From NCBI GenBank assembly GCA_009699875.1, contig WLNI01000001.1, positions 496,001 through 560,000 on the forward strand: DNA of 64,000 nt, in the 5' to 3' direction. Each line of letters opens with the position of its first letter. Position 1 is the first letter of the stretch. The position numbers were made by a program, and so were the translations under genes. Positions 16,801 to 25,837 of the stretch are shown here, one piece after another. Source of the DNA: Actinomycetota bacterium. Its GTDB lineage: Bacteria; Actinomycetota; Acidimicrobiia; Acidimicrobiales; RAAP-2. Below the pieces are notes generated by a model. That model was not told where the DNA came from and searched no databases. It saw nothing but the letters and a program-made list of their open reading frames with translations.

Positions 16801-17900
16801 GGAGCAGTACACGCTCCGGTGTGTCGCTGATCACACCGAGGGCCCTCGAGGTCAATTGTCTTGCCCAGTGTTTCTCCTCTGAACAGTCCCGCTGCTGGAG
16901 ATGACGTGCTCAATGCATCCGCAGCCAAAATGATGGCAGCAGCGGTATACGAAGTGGTCTCGTGTTCTGGATACGTCACGTTTTCTGGGTATGCAATCCC
17001 CGTCAGATACGAACCATCAACTTGACGGTGGCCTTGTGCGACTTCAAAGAGCTCAAGTGCCTGATCTTTCATCCCGAGTGCATCGAGGGCCATCACGCAT
17101 TCAGCGGTTTCTGCTGCGGTCACCCATTCTGAGGTCGACACACATCGCACCCCAAGGCCGTACATCACGAACTCATCAAGGTGCGTTTCCATTCGACGCC
17201 GACCGGCTTCACCTTCAAGTGCACCTGAGAGCATCGGGTAGTACCAGTCCATTGCGAACTCATTTTTTGGAGCAAATGCTCCAGGGTGGTGAGCTACCGC
17301 GTGGCCTAATCGTCCCGCTGCCAACTCCCACTCTGGTCGAGGTGCCCCGAGTCGGTCGGCAATGGCGATGGCGCATCTGAGTGAATGGTAGATCGAGGCT
17401 GATCCGGTCAAGAGTGCATAGCGCTCAGGGATTCCCGCGCTCGTCAACGACCATCGGATTCCACCATCTGGGAGTTGCCACCGAAGAACAAAATCAATCG
17501 CTTTTTCCATCATCGGGAAATGGCGTTGCAATATCTCGTCACTTCCCGTAATCAATGAGTGATGCCAAAGTCCAGCGGCGATATACGCGCACACATTCGT
17601 ATCAAGTCGAGCATCTTTGATGGAGTGGTCTAAGTAATAGTTAAACCAACTTCCATCGCCCAACTGGACATCGGCTAGCCAGTTGTATGCCATTTCTGCT
17701 TCTTTGAAACGACCACATACCGAGAGTGCCATCGCTGCTTCCACATGGTTCCACGGGTCACAGTGTCCACCATCAAACCAAGGAATCATTCCATTCTCGC
17801 GCTGAAGACCAACGAGTGAGTCAGCGGTGAGTTGAACCTCTTGGGACGTGAGGATGCCAGGGACTTCCGGGATAACGACGAGTTGGTCGGTTGTACTCAT
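16797..17900 (-). CDS. Prenyltransferase/squalene-oxidase-repeat-like (alpha/alpha toroid) protein
   Basis: A 367-residue protein with repeated helical units of the terpene-cyclase-like alpha/alpha toroid, visible as recurring GDGSWFNYYLD, LPDGGIRWSL and VDGSYLTGIAYPE turns with conserved Trp/Gly/Asp. The DxDD and QW motifs of true cyclases are not convincing, so catalysis as a cyclase is doubtful. It overlaps the downstream methyltransferase by 4 bp. Its role is unknown; linkage to a GT4 and two methyltransferases suggests work on a glycan or lipid-linked sugar. Confidence 0.75.
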   Translation of the reverse strand: MSTTDQLVVIPEVPGILTSQEVQLTADSLVGLQRENGMIPWFDGGHCDPWNHVEAAMALSVCGRFKEAEMAYNWLADVQLGDGSWFNYYLDHSIKDARLDTNVCAYIAAGLWHHSLITGSDEILQRHFPMMEKAIDFVLRWQLPDGGIRWSLTSAGIPERYALLTGSASIYHSLRCAIAIADRLGAPRPEWELAAGRLGHAVAHHPGAFAPKNEFAMDWYYPMLSGALEGEAGRRRMETHLDEFVMYGLGVRCVSTSEWVTAAETAECVMALDALGMKDQALELFEVAQGHRQVDGSYLTGIAYPENVTYPEHETTSYTAAAIILAADALSTSSPAAGLFRGETLGKTIDLEGPRCDQRHTGACTAP

Positions 17901-18637
17901 GCGGCCACCTCGACCTTTGAGGTCTGAGGGGCTTTGCGAAGATACACAACAAAGCTTTTCCCCATCACCGGAGCGAGAATCTTCTCAGCGACTCGAGTCG
18001 TTCGGGGCCCCTTGACGATGTCCCACACAAGGAGCTTGTGATATGCCTTGACGGCTCGGTTCTCATCGTTTGTTGGCCCCACCGCGCACTTGAGCCACCA
18101 GTAAGGACTGTGGAGACCGTGGGCATGATGCGAAGCGAATGGCTCGAGGCCCGCGGCACGAAGCCGATCAAAAAGAATGGAACGTCGATACAGGCGCACG
18201 TGCCCACCAGGAACGTCGTAGTACTCCTCCGAGAGAGCCCAGTTCACAAGCTCAGGTCCAAAACGAGGAACCGTGATGGCCATCGTTCCGTTGGGAGACA
18301 ACACTCTCGACAACTCCGCCATTGCCGCTTCATCATCTGGAATATGTTCCAGGACTTCGCTACAGATCACCCGGTCAAAGGTTCCATCCGGAAAAGGCAA
18401 GTGCAACGCATCGCCTTGAACTGCTGCAACGCCTGAGGTTGATTCAATCTCGCCGGCTTCAGCCATTGCTCCAAAAGTATTTCGGACTTGAAAAACTTCG
18501 TCAGCTCCCGCATCGAGCGCGACGATTGATGCCCCTCGTCGGGCAAACTCGTACGCGTGGCGCCCAAATCCGCAGCCAAGGTCAAGGACGAGATCTCCAG
18601 GCTTGACGCCGAGGGTGTCGTAGTTCGCCGTCAGCAT
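17897..18637 (-). CDS. Class I SAM-dependent methyltransferase (Methyltransf_11 type)
   Basis: A 246-residue enzyme with VLDLGCGFGRHAYEFARRG (motif I, near residue 18), ALDAGADE (acidic end of strand 2), GDALHLPFPDGTFD and ICSEVLEHIPDD (motifs II/III), the standard Methyltransf_11 pattern. Its ATG overlaps the stop of the GT4 gene by one base (TGATG), and its stop overlaps the toroid start by four, so all three are translationally coupled. The acceptor is unknown and may be the GT4 product. Confidence 0.88.
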   Translation of the reverse strand: MLTANYDTLGVKPGDLVLDLGCGFGRHAYEFARRGASIVALDAGADEVFQVRNTFGAMAEAGEIESTSGVAAVQGDALHLPFPDGTFDRVICSEVLEHIPDDEAAMAELSRVLSPNGTMAITVPRFGPELVNWALSEEYYDVPGGHVRLYRRSILFDRLRAAGLEPFASHHAHGLHSPYWWLKCAVGPTNDENRAVKAYHKLLVWDIVKGPRTTRVAEKILAPVMGKSFVVYLRKAPQTSKVEVAA

Positions 18638-20115
18638 CAGTCAAACCCCACTGAAAGAGGCATCGGGTCGCCAGAAAGAATTGAGTGGTAACACGCTGCT
18701 GTTCCCTTTGCGGTGACTTGCCAGGTGAAGCGTCGGATCACGCGCTCTCGTCCAGCATCGCCAAGACGTCGCCCAAGTTCTGGATCGTCCAGCACTCGAC
18801 GAATCGCAGCGGCCAATGCTTCAGGATCATCTGGTGTAACCAGGAGACCGGTTTCACCATCCTTCCCCACAACTTCTGGAAGTGCGCCACCAGTTGTTGC
18901 AACGACGGGGACGCCACAACTCATGGCTTCAATCGCTGGGAGGGAGAAGCCTTCGTAGAGTGACGGGACAACAGCAACTTCGGCTTCACCGTAGAGGCGC
19001 GCAAGTTCTTCATCACTCACCCCACTCACCGTGGTCACGATGTCGCTGAGATTCAGTCGATCGAGGGCCTTGGCTACTCGACCATTGGGTTTTGGATTCC
19101 CAATCACAACGAGTTCAATGTCACGCTCGGTCCGCAGTTTTGCCACCGCTTCAAGCAGTGGGACCAATCCCTTCATCGGAACGTCTGAGGACGACGTCAC
19201 CATGATGCGTCCTTTGACTACTTTTGCGTCCTTGTAGGGCTTAAAGACCTCTGGGTCGACGCCAACGGGCACGACGGTCATTCGCTCAGAAGGGACACCC
19301 ATTTGAGAATGAATATCTTTCGCTGAGTTCTGCGACACTGTCAAAATCGCAGGAAGTTGCTGGGCCACGCGAACTTGCATTCGTAAAAATCCAAACCAAC
19401 GCTTGGTGTTGAAGCGGCGAAAGATATTTGTGTCGTGATCAAGCGCAATTTCTCTGTCTACTGTGATGGGGTGGTGAAGCGTCTCAAGAATTGGCCATCC
19501 CTCATTCGCAAGTTCAAGTATTCCTGTCCCTAAGCATTGATTGTCATGAATGATGTCGAATTCACTACGTCGCTTATTAAGAATCGAATGAATTCTCTTT
19601 GAATATGCTTTTGGTTCTCCGAATCCTGCCGTCATCATGATGCCGAACTCTTCAAGGTCCTCGAGTGAAGTGAACTCGCGTGGGTGAGGAATTCTGAAAG
19701 GGTCTGGGTCTCGATAGAGGTCAAGTCCAGGGACAGGCGTAAAGCCAACTCCTTCGTCGATCTCTGGCCAGGGCGGTCCCGCAAAAACTTCGACGCTGTG
19801 TCCGAGGGCAACGAGTTCTCTCGTCAAGTGCCTCGTGTAGACCCCTTGGCCGCCGCAGCGAGGATTCCCCCGGTAGATCAAGAAGGCCACCCGAACCCCA
19901 CCTGGTGCTGGAGGGCGAGGGGCAATGCGTTCCGGGGTCGTGATTGAGCGCGACCGATCCCACGAGGTGCGGGTTTCTCGAATGAGCTGGAGGGGGGTCT
20001 TCGGCACAGGACTCCTTGGTGGCCGGGGGGTCTCTATCGTCCCAAGGAATAGCGGCTCATGCAAACGGGGCACGAAAATCCTAGGGAACGTTGGGGTGAC
20101 TACGCTAGAAGCCAT
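18637..20115 (-). CDS. Glycosyltransferase family 4 protein
   Basis: A GT-B glycosyltransferase. The N-terminal domain starts at VAFLIYRGNPRCGGQGVYTRHL (first half given) near residue 76. The C-terminal donor site has VPSLYEGFSLPAIEAMSCG with the EX7E motif, followed by GGALPEVVG and LVTPDDPEALA. The first 75 residues from the ATG at 20115 are Pro/Arg-rich and their status is uncertain; that ATG shares bases with the start of the divergent acyl-CoA dehydrogenase, and a GTG at 19890 lies at the domain boundary. It heads the toroid/methyltransferase operon. Confidence 0.88.
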   Translation of the reverse strand: MASSVVTPTFPRIFVPRLHEPLFLGTIETPRPPRSPVPKTPLQLIRETRTSWDRSRSITTPERIAPRPPAPGGVRVAFLIYRGNPRCGGQGVYTRHLTRELVALGHSVEVFAGPPWPEIDEGVGFTPVPGLDLYRDPDPFRIPHPREFTSLEDLEEFGIMMTAGFGEPKAYSKRIHSILNKRRSEFDIIHDNQCLGTGILELANEGWPILETLHHPITVDREIALDHDTNIFRRFNTKRWFGFLRMQVRVAQQLPAILTVSQNSAKDIHSQMGVPSERMTVVPVGVDPEVFKPYKDAKVVKGRIMVTSSSDVPMKGLVPLLEAVAKLRTERDIELVVIGNPKPNGRVAKALDRLNLSDIVTTVSGVSDEELARLYGEAEVAVVPSLYEGFSLPAIEAMSCGVPVVATTGGALPEVVGKDGETGLLVTPDDPEALAAAIRRVLDDPELGRRLGDAGRERVIRRFTWQVTAKGTAACYHSILSGDPMPLSVGFD

Positions 20116-21349
20116 GGACCTTACCTACCCAGCTGACGCAGAAGCCTTCCGACTCGAGATCCGCCAATGGCTCGTTGACAACTTGCCAGATGGTTGGTTC
20201 GACGAAGGATTCTCCATGACATCTGAAGAGCGAAGTGCATTTAATGACGAGTGGATCAAGAAACTTTATGGAGGTGGATGGATCTGTGCGAGTTGGCCAA
20301 CTGAGTATGGCGGCAAGGGACTCGCTCTTCTTCAACAAGTCGTCCTCAACGAAGAATTTGCTCGAGCTCAAGCACCACTTCGTGCTGACTTTTTTGGAGA
20401 CACATTAGTTGGACCCACTATTTTGCAGTGGGGTACCGAAGAGCAAAAGAAATTTTACATCCCTGGAATCTTGAAAGGCGAGATCGCCTGGTGCCAAGGC
20501 TTCTCTGAACCCAACGCAGGGAGCGACTTGGCGTCACTCAAAACAAAAGCAGAACTCGATGGTGATGAGTGGGTGATCTCCGGACAAAAGGTTTGGACCA
20601 CGCAAGCTCAATACGCTGACTATATCTTCTTGCTCGCGAGGACCGATCCTGACGCGTCGCCGCATGCGGGAATTAGTTACATGCTCGTTCCAATGAACCA
20701 ACCTGGAGTTGAGGTTCGTCCTATTCAGCAGGTTGATGGAACTGCGGAATTCAATGAGGTGTTCTTTGATAACGCTCGTTGCCCAAAGGAAAATATCGTT
20801 GGTGGCGTCAACAATGGATGGAAAGTTGCCATGACGACCTTGGGATTTGAACGAGGTTCATCTGCGACAACTGGCTACCGACGATTTCTCAAGGAATGGG
20901 ATCGTGTGCTCGAGTTGGCACGTGAAACAAAGAAGAATGAAGACCCTTTAATTCGCCAAGAACTGATCCGCTCGTGGTCAGACATCAAGATCATGCAGAT
21001 TAACGGATGGCGAAGTTTGACCGACTCTCTCAATGACACCCACGAGACAGCAAAACTTGGTGCGTGCAACAAGATGTTCTGGTCGGAGACACACCAAAAA
21101 ACTATGAATACCGCCATCAATATCCTCGGGATGAAGGGTCAAGTCCTCTCCGGCGGCAGTAGCGATGAAACTATGCAGTTAGGCCCACGCCGAGGTCGAG
21201 CCGACTATCCCGTCGACGACATTCAGGCGCTCTTCTTCTTTTCTCGATCGGAAACTATCTGGGGAGGGGCGGCCGAAATTCAACGCAACATTGTCGGTGA
21301 GCGAGTCCTTGGACTCCCTAAAGAGCCGAAGGTCGCCGCAAAGGCTTAA
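20114..21349 (+). CDS. Acyl-CoA dehydrogenase
   Basis: A 411-residue flavoprotein with the three ACAD domains. CQGFSEPNAGSDLASLKT (FAD/substrate loop) lies near residue 134, GQKVWTTQAQYADYI near 160, and the C-terminal helical domain contains AINILGMKGQVL and ETIWGGAAEIQRNIVGERVLGLP. It resembles the actinobacterial steroid/branched acyl-CoA dehydrogenases. The in-frame extension back to 19925 overlaps the GT4 gene and is unlikely; ATG 20114 has TACGCT 7 nt upstream (20101-20106) and no ribosome-binding site, consistent with a leaderless mRNA. Confidence 0.93.
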   Translation: MDLTYPADAEAFRLEIRQWLVDNLPDGWFDEGFSMTSEERSAFNDEWIKKLYGGGWICASWPTEYGGKGLALLQQVVLNEEFARAQAPLRADFFGDTLVGPTILQWGTEEQKKFYIPGILKGEIAWCQGFSEPNAGSDLASLKTKAELDGDEWVISGQKVWTTQAQYADYIFLLARTDPDASPHAGISYMLVPMNQPGVEVRPIQQVDGTAEFNEVFFDNARCPKENIVGGVNNGWKVAMTTLGFERGSSATTGYRRFLKEWDRVLELARETKKNEDPLIRQELIRSWSDIKIMQINGWRSLTDSLNDTHETAKLGACNKMFWSETHQKTMNTAINILGMKGQVLSGGSSDETMQLGPRRGRADYPVDDIQALFFFSRSETIWGGAAEIQRNIVGERVLGLPKEPKVAAKA

Positions 21350-22587
21350 GGCACTAAATCGAGCCTCTTGTCAGGTTGGGTATTTCTCGCCGACAGTAAA
21401 AGTGGGACCGTTGCAAGCATGGTGGCGACACCTCCAAGAGCCAAGCCAAATCGTGGCGAACTCGCCATGCAGATCAATCCAATCAATGGAGCTCCAATCG
21501 GGGTCGAGCCGAGAAAACCAATCCCGAAAAGAGACATCACTCGTCCGCGCATCTCTTCATCAGATACCAATTGCAGTGTGGCGTTCGCTGTCGAGACAAA
21601 TGCGATAGACGCTGCCCCCATAGGAACCAGGAGCACTATCGCCACCCACTCAGAGGGAGCAACAGCAACACCGAGCAACAGGATCCCAAATGTCAGACAG
21701 AGGACCGCCAACATTGCGACCGAGGGCTTCGATCGGTGGGCCACGGTCAAGCCACCCACGACTGCGCCTATCCCCATCGCCGCCATAAAGACTCCGTAGG
21801 TTGCAGCGTTCCCGTGAAACGTCACACGAGCCAAGAGTGGAAGTGAGACGGTGAAGTTAAAGGCGAAAATTCCGACAATGCCGACGGCAATCAACACGCT
21901 TGAAATTGTCTCATTATGGAAGGCATAGCGAAATCCTTCTCGAAGTTGCCCTTTCGCTCGAGCAACCCTCCGGATAGGCGTCAAATCTCTTTGTCGCATA
22001 AGTGCGAGTGCGACAATGACGCCAATAAACGAGAGCGCATTCAAAAAGAAACATGCTGCAATTCCTATGGTGGCAATGATTGCTCCCGCAAACGCTGGTC
22101 CGATAATTCGACCAGAGTTCATCAGCACGCTGTTCAAACTCACGGCATTTGGGAGCAACTCTCGCCCCACCATCTCTTGGACGAATGACTGTCGAGCAGG
22201 GTTATCGAAGAGATTCACAACCCCAAGACAAAATGCCATCACAAAGACTTCCCAGACGTGGATACGGCCGATTCCAACAAGGATCCCTAGGACCAGAGCA
22301 AGAACCCCACTAGCTCCTTGGGTGAAGAAAAGGATCTTGCGTTTCGACATCCGGTCAACAATGAGACCTCCCCACGTTCCAGCGATGAGCATTGGAAGGA
22401 ACTGGAGTGCAATTGCGATACCGAGAGCAACACCACTATTCGTGAGCTGGAGGACGAGCCACCCTTGTGCAACTGCCTGCATCCATGTCCCAGAAATGGA
22501 AATTAACTGACCAGCAAAGTAGATACGAAAGTTCCGAACTCGCAATGCGCCAAATGTTCGCCGTGTCGCCCGGCGGACCGCGCTCAT
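21346..22587 (-). CDS. MFS transporter (MFS_3, EntS-like)
   Basis: A 413-residue major facilitator with about 12 helices. FAGQLISISGTWMQAVAQGWLV at the start (first helix) and the inter-helix loop GLIVDRMSKRKIL (motif A) are characteristic of the MFS_3/enterobactin-exporter-like group. Such proteins export siderophores or drugs. The gene overlaps the marR stop by 4 bp, so it is the probable target of that regulator. It converges on the acyl-CoA dehydrogenase with a 4-bp overlap. Confidence 0.9.
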   Translation of the reverse strand: MSAVRRATRRTFGALRVRNFRIYFAGQLISISGTWMQAVAQGWLVLQLTNSGVALGIAIALQFLPMLIAGTWGGLIVDRMSKRKILFFTQGASGVLALVLGILVGIGRIHVWEVFVMAFCLGVVNLFDNPARQSFVQEMVGRELLPNAVSLNSVLMNSGRIIGPAFAGAIIATIGIAACFFLNALSFIGVIVALALMRQRDLTPIRRVARAKGQLREGFRYAFHNETISSVLIAVGIVGIFAFNFTVSLPLLARVTFHGNAATYGVFMAAMGIGAVVGGLTVAHRSKPSVAMLAVLCLTFGILLLGVAVAPSEWVAIVLLVPMGAASIAFVSTANATLQLVSDEEMRGRVMSLFGIGFLGSTPIGAPLIGLICMASSPRFGLALGGVATMLATVPLLLSARNTQPDKRLDLVP

Positions 22588-23030
22588 TGGTCCTCTTCGA
22601 TTCGCTCTAAAAGCTCGACTAGTTCAAGGGCCTTAGATTTTTCTGCCAGGCTCAATCCACTGAGTCTCTCCACTAAATATGCTGTCTTCATTGTCCGAAC
22701 TCGTTCAAGTTCCCGCCGACCTTTTGTTGTCAGAGAAACTCTCGAGATTCGACGATCCTGTTCTTCAACAGCTCGAGACACAAGTCCCGTCTCTTCCATC
22801 CCGGCAATCAAACGGGTCATTGATGGTGGTTGGATCTGTTCTGCTTTCGCGAGTGCTCCTAATGTTGGGGCACCAAGGCGAGCGATCATCGCGAGGGTGG
22901 ACGCCTGGCCTGGGGAAAGTCCCCCAAGGGACTGTTGTCGGAGGCGTCGATGGAGGCGAGTCACCGCAGTTCGGAGCCGAGCAGCCGTATCGAACTCTTC
23001 GTCAGAACTCGAGTTGGGAGCGGTTGCCAT
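22584..23030 (-). CDS. MarR family transcriptional regulator
   Basis: A 148-residue winged-helix regulator. LGALAKAEQIQPPSMTRLI is the recognition-helix region, and GLVSRAVEEQDRRISRVSLT is the wing with the conserved D-R-R. It is co-transcribed with the MFS gene (ATGA overlap). A perfect inverted repeat overlaps its -10 element, so autorepression with release by an exported compound is likely. Confidence 0.92.
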   Translation of the reverse strand: MATAPNSSSDEEFDTAARLRTAVTRLHRRLRQQSLGGLSPGQASTLAMIARLGAPTLGALAKAEQIQPPSMTRLIAGMEETGLVSRAVEEQDRRISRVSLTTKGRRELERVRTMKTAYLVERLSGLSLAEKSKALELVELLERIEEDQ

Positions 23031-23040
23031 ACCCCCATAC

Positions 23041-23059
23041 TAGTTAGTTCTGCTAACTA
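23041..23059. promoter_or_regulatory. Candidate MarR operator overlapping the -10 box
   Basis: TAGTTAG-TTCTG-CTAACTA is a perfect 7-bp inverted repeat with a 5-bp spacer, the size of MarR sites. On the minus strand the TAGTAT hexamer (23037-23042) shares two bases with it and ends 6 nt before the marR ATG, with GGGGGT in between. Binding would block RNA polymerase. Confidence 0.6.
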
Positions 23060-23097
23060 ATCATGCACTTTCCAAGAACTGTTATTTTTCCCAGTGT

Positions 23098-23448
23098 TTA
23101 GAGGTCTGCTCGAGGGACCCAGCCGCCGACACCGATCTGAACACTCGTTGAGGAGTCGGCATCGTCAACGCCACCGATGACCTCTGTGACCCAGTCCAGA
23201 CGGCCTTTCAGGATTCTCTCGACTCCCCCTTCGAGGGTGCTCGAACTGATGGCACAACTCGTACAGGCACCTTGAAGTTGCACCTCAACCACGCCAGATT
23301 CAACATCAGCCTTCAAAAGGACCAGGTCGCCACCGTCAGACTGCACCGAAGGGCGCATGAGCTCAATCAGAGCCTGCAGCGCCGCCAGGCGCTCTCCTCG
23401 CTCGTCATCGGTCAACGTTGCTGTCGAGATTCCTGTGTCTTGACTCAT
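23098..23448 (-). CDS. NifU C-terminal-domain iron-sulfur scaffold protein
   Basis: From the ATG at 23448, preceded by GGTGGAG, the protein is 116 residues; the frame extends to 23541 but that part overlaps the divergent P450 region. The core GGDLVLLKADVESGVVEVQL followed by GACTSCAIS (Cys62, Cys65) is the NifU-like CxxC scaffold domain that holds a transferable 4Fe-4S cluster, as in NfuA. It may supply the ferredoxin, the NuoF-like protein or other Fe-S enzymes. It lies alone between the marR pair and the P450. Confidence 0.88.
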   Translation of the reverse strand: MSQDTGISTATLTDDERGERLAALQALIELMRPSVQSDGGDLVLLKADVESGVVEVQLQGACTSCAISSSTLEGGVERILKGRLDWVTEVIGGVDDADSSTSVQIGVGGWVPRADL

Positions 23449-23589
23449 TTGCTCCACCTTGTCCTCACGGCCAGAAGTTCTCCAGGCCTCTAGTCTGCCG
23501 TGAAACCGTGTCTCTTGGTGCATGCTCTCAAAAATCGCCATTTCCTAGCCCTGAGCCCTTGCCGAGATCTACTCAGTACAGTTGTGGGG

Positions 23590-24861
23590 ATGGAGCCACA
23601 TTCAGTATTGAGCCTTGACCAGATTGATCTTTCAGATATCGACTTCTGGGCACGGCCCTGGACCGAACGCGAAGGAGCATTTGAGCTCCTCCGCCGAGAG
23701 CGACCCATGCCGTTCTACGACGAACCATTTGATGAGACTTCCCCCATTCCACTCCCCGTTGGTCCTGGGTACTACGCATTGACCACTCACAAAGACGTCA
23801 CCGAAGTCAGTCGAAACCCTGATATTTACTGTTCAGGGAAAGGTGCTGTTTCGATGACTGACCTTCCTGAAGAAATGGTCGAATATTTCTCGGGGATGAT
23901 TTCAACTGATAATCCACGACACGCACGCTTACGAAGAATCGTTTCAAACGCGTTCAACCCTCGACGCGTGCAAGCAATTGAAGATTCAATTGAAACGGTC
24001 GCTCATGACGTGGTTGCCACTGCCAAAAAAGAAGGTGGGTGCGACTTTGTCGTCGATGTTGCAGCACCACTGCCCCTTAAAATTATCTGCGACATGATGG
24101 GGGTCCCAGAGAGTCAGTATGAAACAGTCTTCCGTTGTTCCAATGTGATTCTTTCGATGGGTGACCCCGAGTACGTCAGCGATATGCATCCCATTGAGGC
24201 GTTCTTGGCAGCAGGCGCTGAATTAATGGGGATCATGCAAGAACTCGGTGTCTATCGGCGTGAAAACCCAATCGATGACGTCACGTCTGCACTGGTGAAC
24301 TCCTCAATTGATGGGGAATCCCTCACTGATCAAGAACTGGCTTCATTCTTCATTCTTTTGGTAACCGCGGGGAACGAAACAACTCGAACCGCAATAGCGC
24401 ATGGCCTTAATGTTTTAACGGAGAACCCCGAACAAAAAGCCCTCTGGCGCTCAGACGTTCCGAAGTACACAAAAACTGCGGTCGAAGAGATCGTGCGCTG
24501 GGCGTCACCCGTGATTTGGATGAGGCGAACACTCACGCAAGATGCAATTCTCTCTGGGATTGAACTCAAGAAGAACGACAAGGTGATCTTGTTTTACAAC
24601 TCAGCGAATCGCGATGCTGAAGTCTTTGATGACCCGTTCCGTTTTGATATCACTCGTGATCCAAACCCTCACTTGGGTTTCGGTGCTGCCGGTCCCCATT
24701 TCTGCTTGGGTGCTCACCTGGCCCGGCGCGAAATTGGTGTGATGTTTCGTGAACTTTTCGACCAAGTGCCAAATATTGAAGCCACTGGGGAAGCTGTTCA
24801 ACTTCGTTCCAGCTTTGTCAATGGCATCAAACACCTTCCGTGTGAGTTCAACCTCACCTAA
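23590..24861 (+). CDS. Cytochrome P450
   Basis: A 423-residue soluble bacterial P450. It has the I-helix oxygen-activation motif VTAGNETTRTAI, the K-helix EEIVRW (ExxR) and the heme loop FGAAGPHFCLGAHLARRE with the ligand Cys372. It resembles the CYP125/CYP142-type sterol/fatty-acid group of Actinobacteria, but the substrate is inference. ATG 23590 is chosen: GTGGGG precedes it and TACAGT (23577-23582) ends 7 nt upstream. The earlier start at 23500 would overlap the NifU-like promoter. A redox partner is not adjacent. Confidence 0.92.
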   Translation: MEPHSVLSLDQIDLSDIDFWARPWTEREGAFELLRRERPMPFYDEPFDETSPIPLPVGPGYYALTTHKDVTEVSRNPDIYCSGKGAVSMTDLPEEMVEYFSGMISTDNPRHARLRRIVSNAFNPRRVQAIEDSIETVAHDVVATAKKEGGCDFVVDVAAPLPLKIICDMMGVPESQYETVFRCSNVILSMGDPEYVSDMHPIEAFLAAGAELMGIMQELGVYRRENPIDDVTSALVNSSIDGESLTDQELASFFILLVTAGNETTRTAIAHGLNVLTENPEQKALWRSDVPKYTKTAVEEIVRWASPVIWMRRTLTQDAILSGIELKKNDKVILFYNSANRDAEVFDDPFRFDITRDPNPHLGFGAAGPHFCLGAHLARREIGVMFRELFDQVPNIEATGEAVQLRSSFVNGIKHLPCEFNLT

Positions 24862-24867
24862 TGGGCC

Positions 24868-24906
24868 TGCCCTCCTTCTCGTGAATTCAGGCTCCTTGGG
24901 AGGGCA
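24868..24906 (+). promoter_or_regulatory. Hairpin that would hide the ribosome-binding site of the YihY-like gene
   Basis: TGCCCTCC (24868-24875) pairs perfectly with GGAGGGCA (24899-24906), an 8-bp helix closing a 23-nt loop. The right arm contains the only Shine-Dalgarno-like sequence before the ATG at 24907. It could limit translation unless ribosomes leave the P450 frame or the helix melts. Confidence 0.35.
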
Positions 24907-25827
24907 ATGACATTTCCACCCGCAATTCTCAAGCGTCTCCTCGATCGCCTTGACGCTTGGCAACAAACTTTTCCACCGACCGCCTTTGCCATTGGCGTCC
25001 TGAAGAAAAACGGTGACGACAGAGGGGGGATGTACGCCGCACTGATTACGTTTTATGGACTTCTTTCAGTCTTTCCGCTGTTTTTACTGTTCATCACAAT
25101 TACGTCAAGCATTCTTGGTCCAAATTCACAAACTGAGAAAGATCTTGTTCAGTCCGCTCTTGCGCATTTTCCAGTCATCGGGAAAAACCTCGGCAATAGC
25201 ATTCATGCACTTTCGAAGAACAACGTATTGGCTTACGTCATCTCACTTTTATTCCTCCTCTGGGGCTCACTGGGCATCACGTCCGCGTTACAGATGGCGT
25301 CACACCGCGCGTGGCGGCGACCTCGGAAAGAAGAGCCGAATATCGCTATTCGTTCACTTCGTGGGCTCAGACTTCTCGGCGTAATTGCGTCTGTCGTACT
25401 TTTAAGCTCAGTCGCTTCAGGAGTGGCCGCGTCCGGCTTTCTTCGACACTTCACTTATTTCGCAAACGCGTTGACCTATGCCGCCATCATCATTGTCAAC
25501 GTCGGTGGCTATTTCCTCGCGCTGAAGATTCTTGCCCCGCCCAACGTCAAAACCCGCTCACTCATTCCGGGGACCTTGGTCGGTGGTCTTGGTTGGACCC
25601 TCTGGCAGTGGATCGGAGGAATTCTTCTCACACACCAATTTCGCCACACCAGTGAGATTTATGGCTTCTTTGCAATTATCTTCGGTCTCATTTTTTGGAT
25701 CACCGTTGGAGCGCAACTGTTTCTCTACTCGACGCAAATTAATGTGGTGGCTGTCCAACACTCGTGGCCACGAAGTTTCTTCGATCCCTCTGATGAGGTC
25801 AAGGCGGAGTTAGGGACCGTCGATTAG
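24907..25827 (+). CDS. YihY/BrkB family membrane protein
   Basis: A 306-residue polytopic protein with six hydrophobic helices. The sequence DRGGMYAALITFYGLLSVFPL (first part) after helix 1 and a late SEIYGFFAIIFGLIFWITVGAQL are typical of the YihY/virulence-factor-BrkB family. The family is often misnamed RNase BN; a transport role has been proposed but is unproven. It follows the P450 after 45 bp, with an RBS-sequestering helix in the gap. Confidence 0.88.
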   Translation: MTFPPAILKRLLDRLDAWQQTFPPTAFAIGVLKKNGDDRGGMYAALITFYGLLSVFPLFLLFITITSSILGPNSQTEKDLVQSALAHFPVIGKNLGNSIHALSKNNVLAYVISLLFLLWGSLGITSALQMASHRAWRRPRKEEPNIAIRSLRGLRLLGVIASVVLLSSVASGVAASGFLRHFTYFANALTYAAIIIVNVGGYFLALKILAPPNVKTRSLIPGTLVGGLGWTLWQWIGGILLTHQFRHTSEIYGFFAIIFGLIFWITVGAQLFLYSTQINVVAVQHSWPRSFFDPSDEVKAELGTVD

Positions 25828-25837
25828 AACAGTGCTA

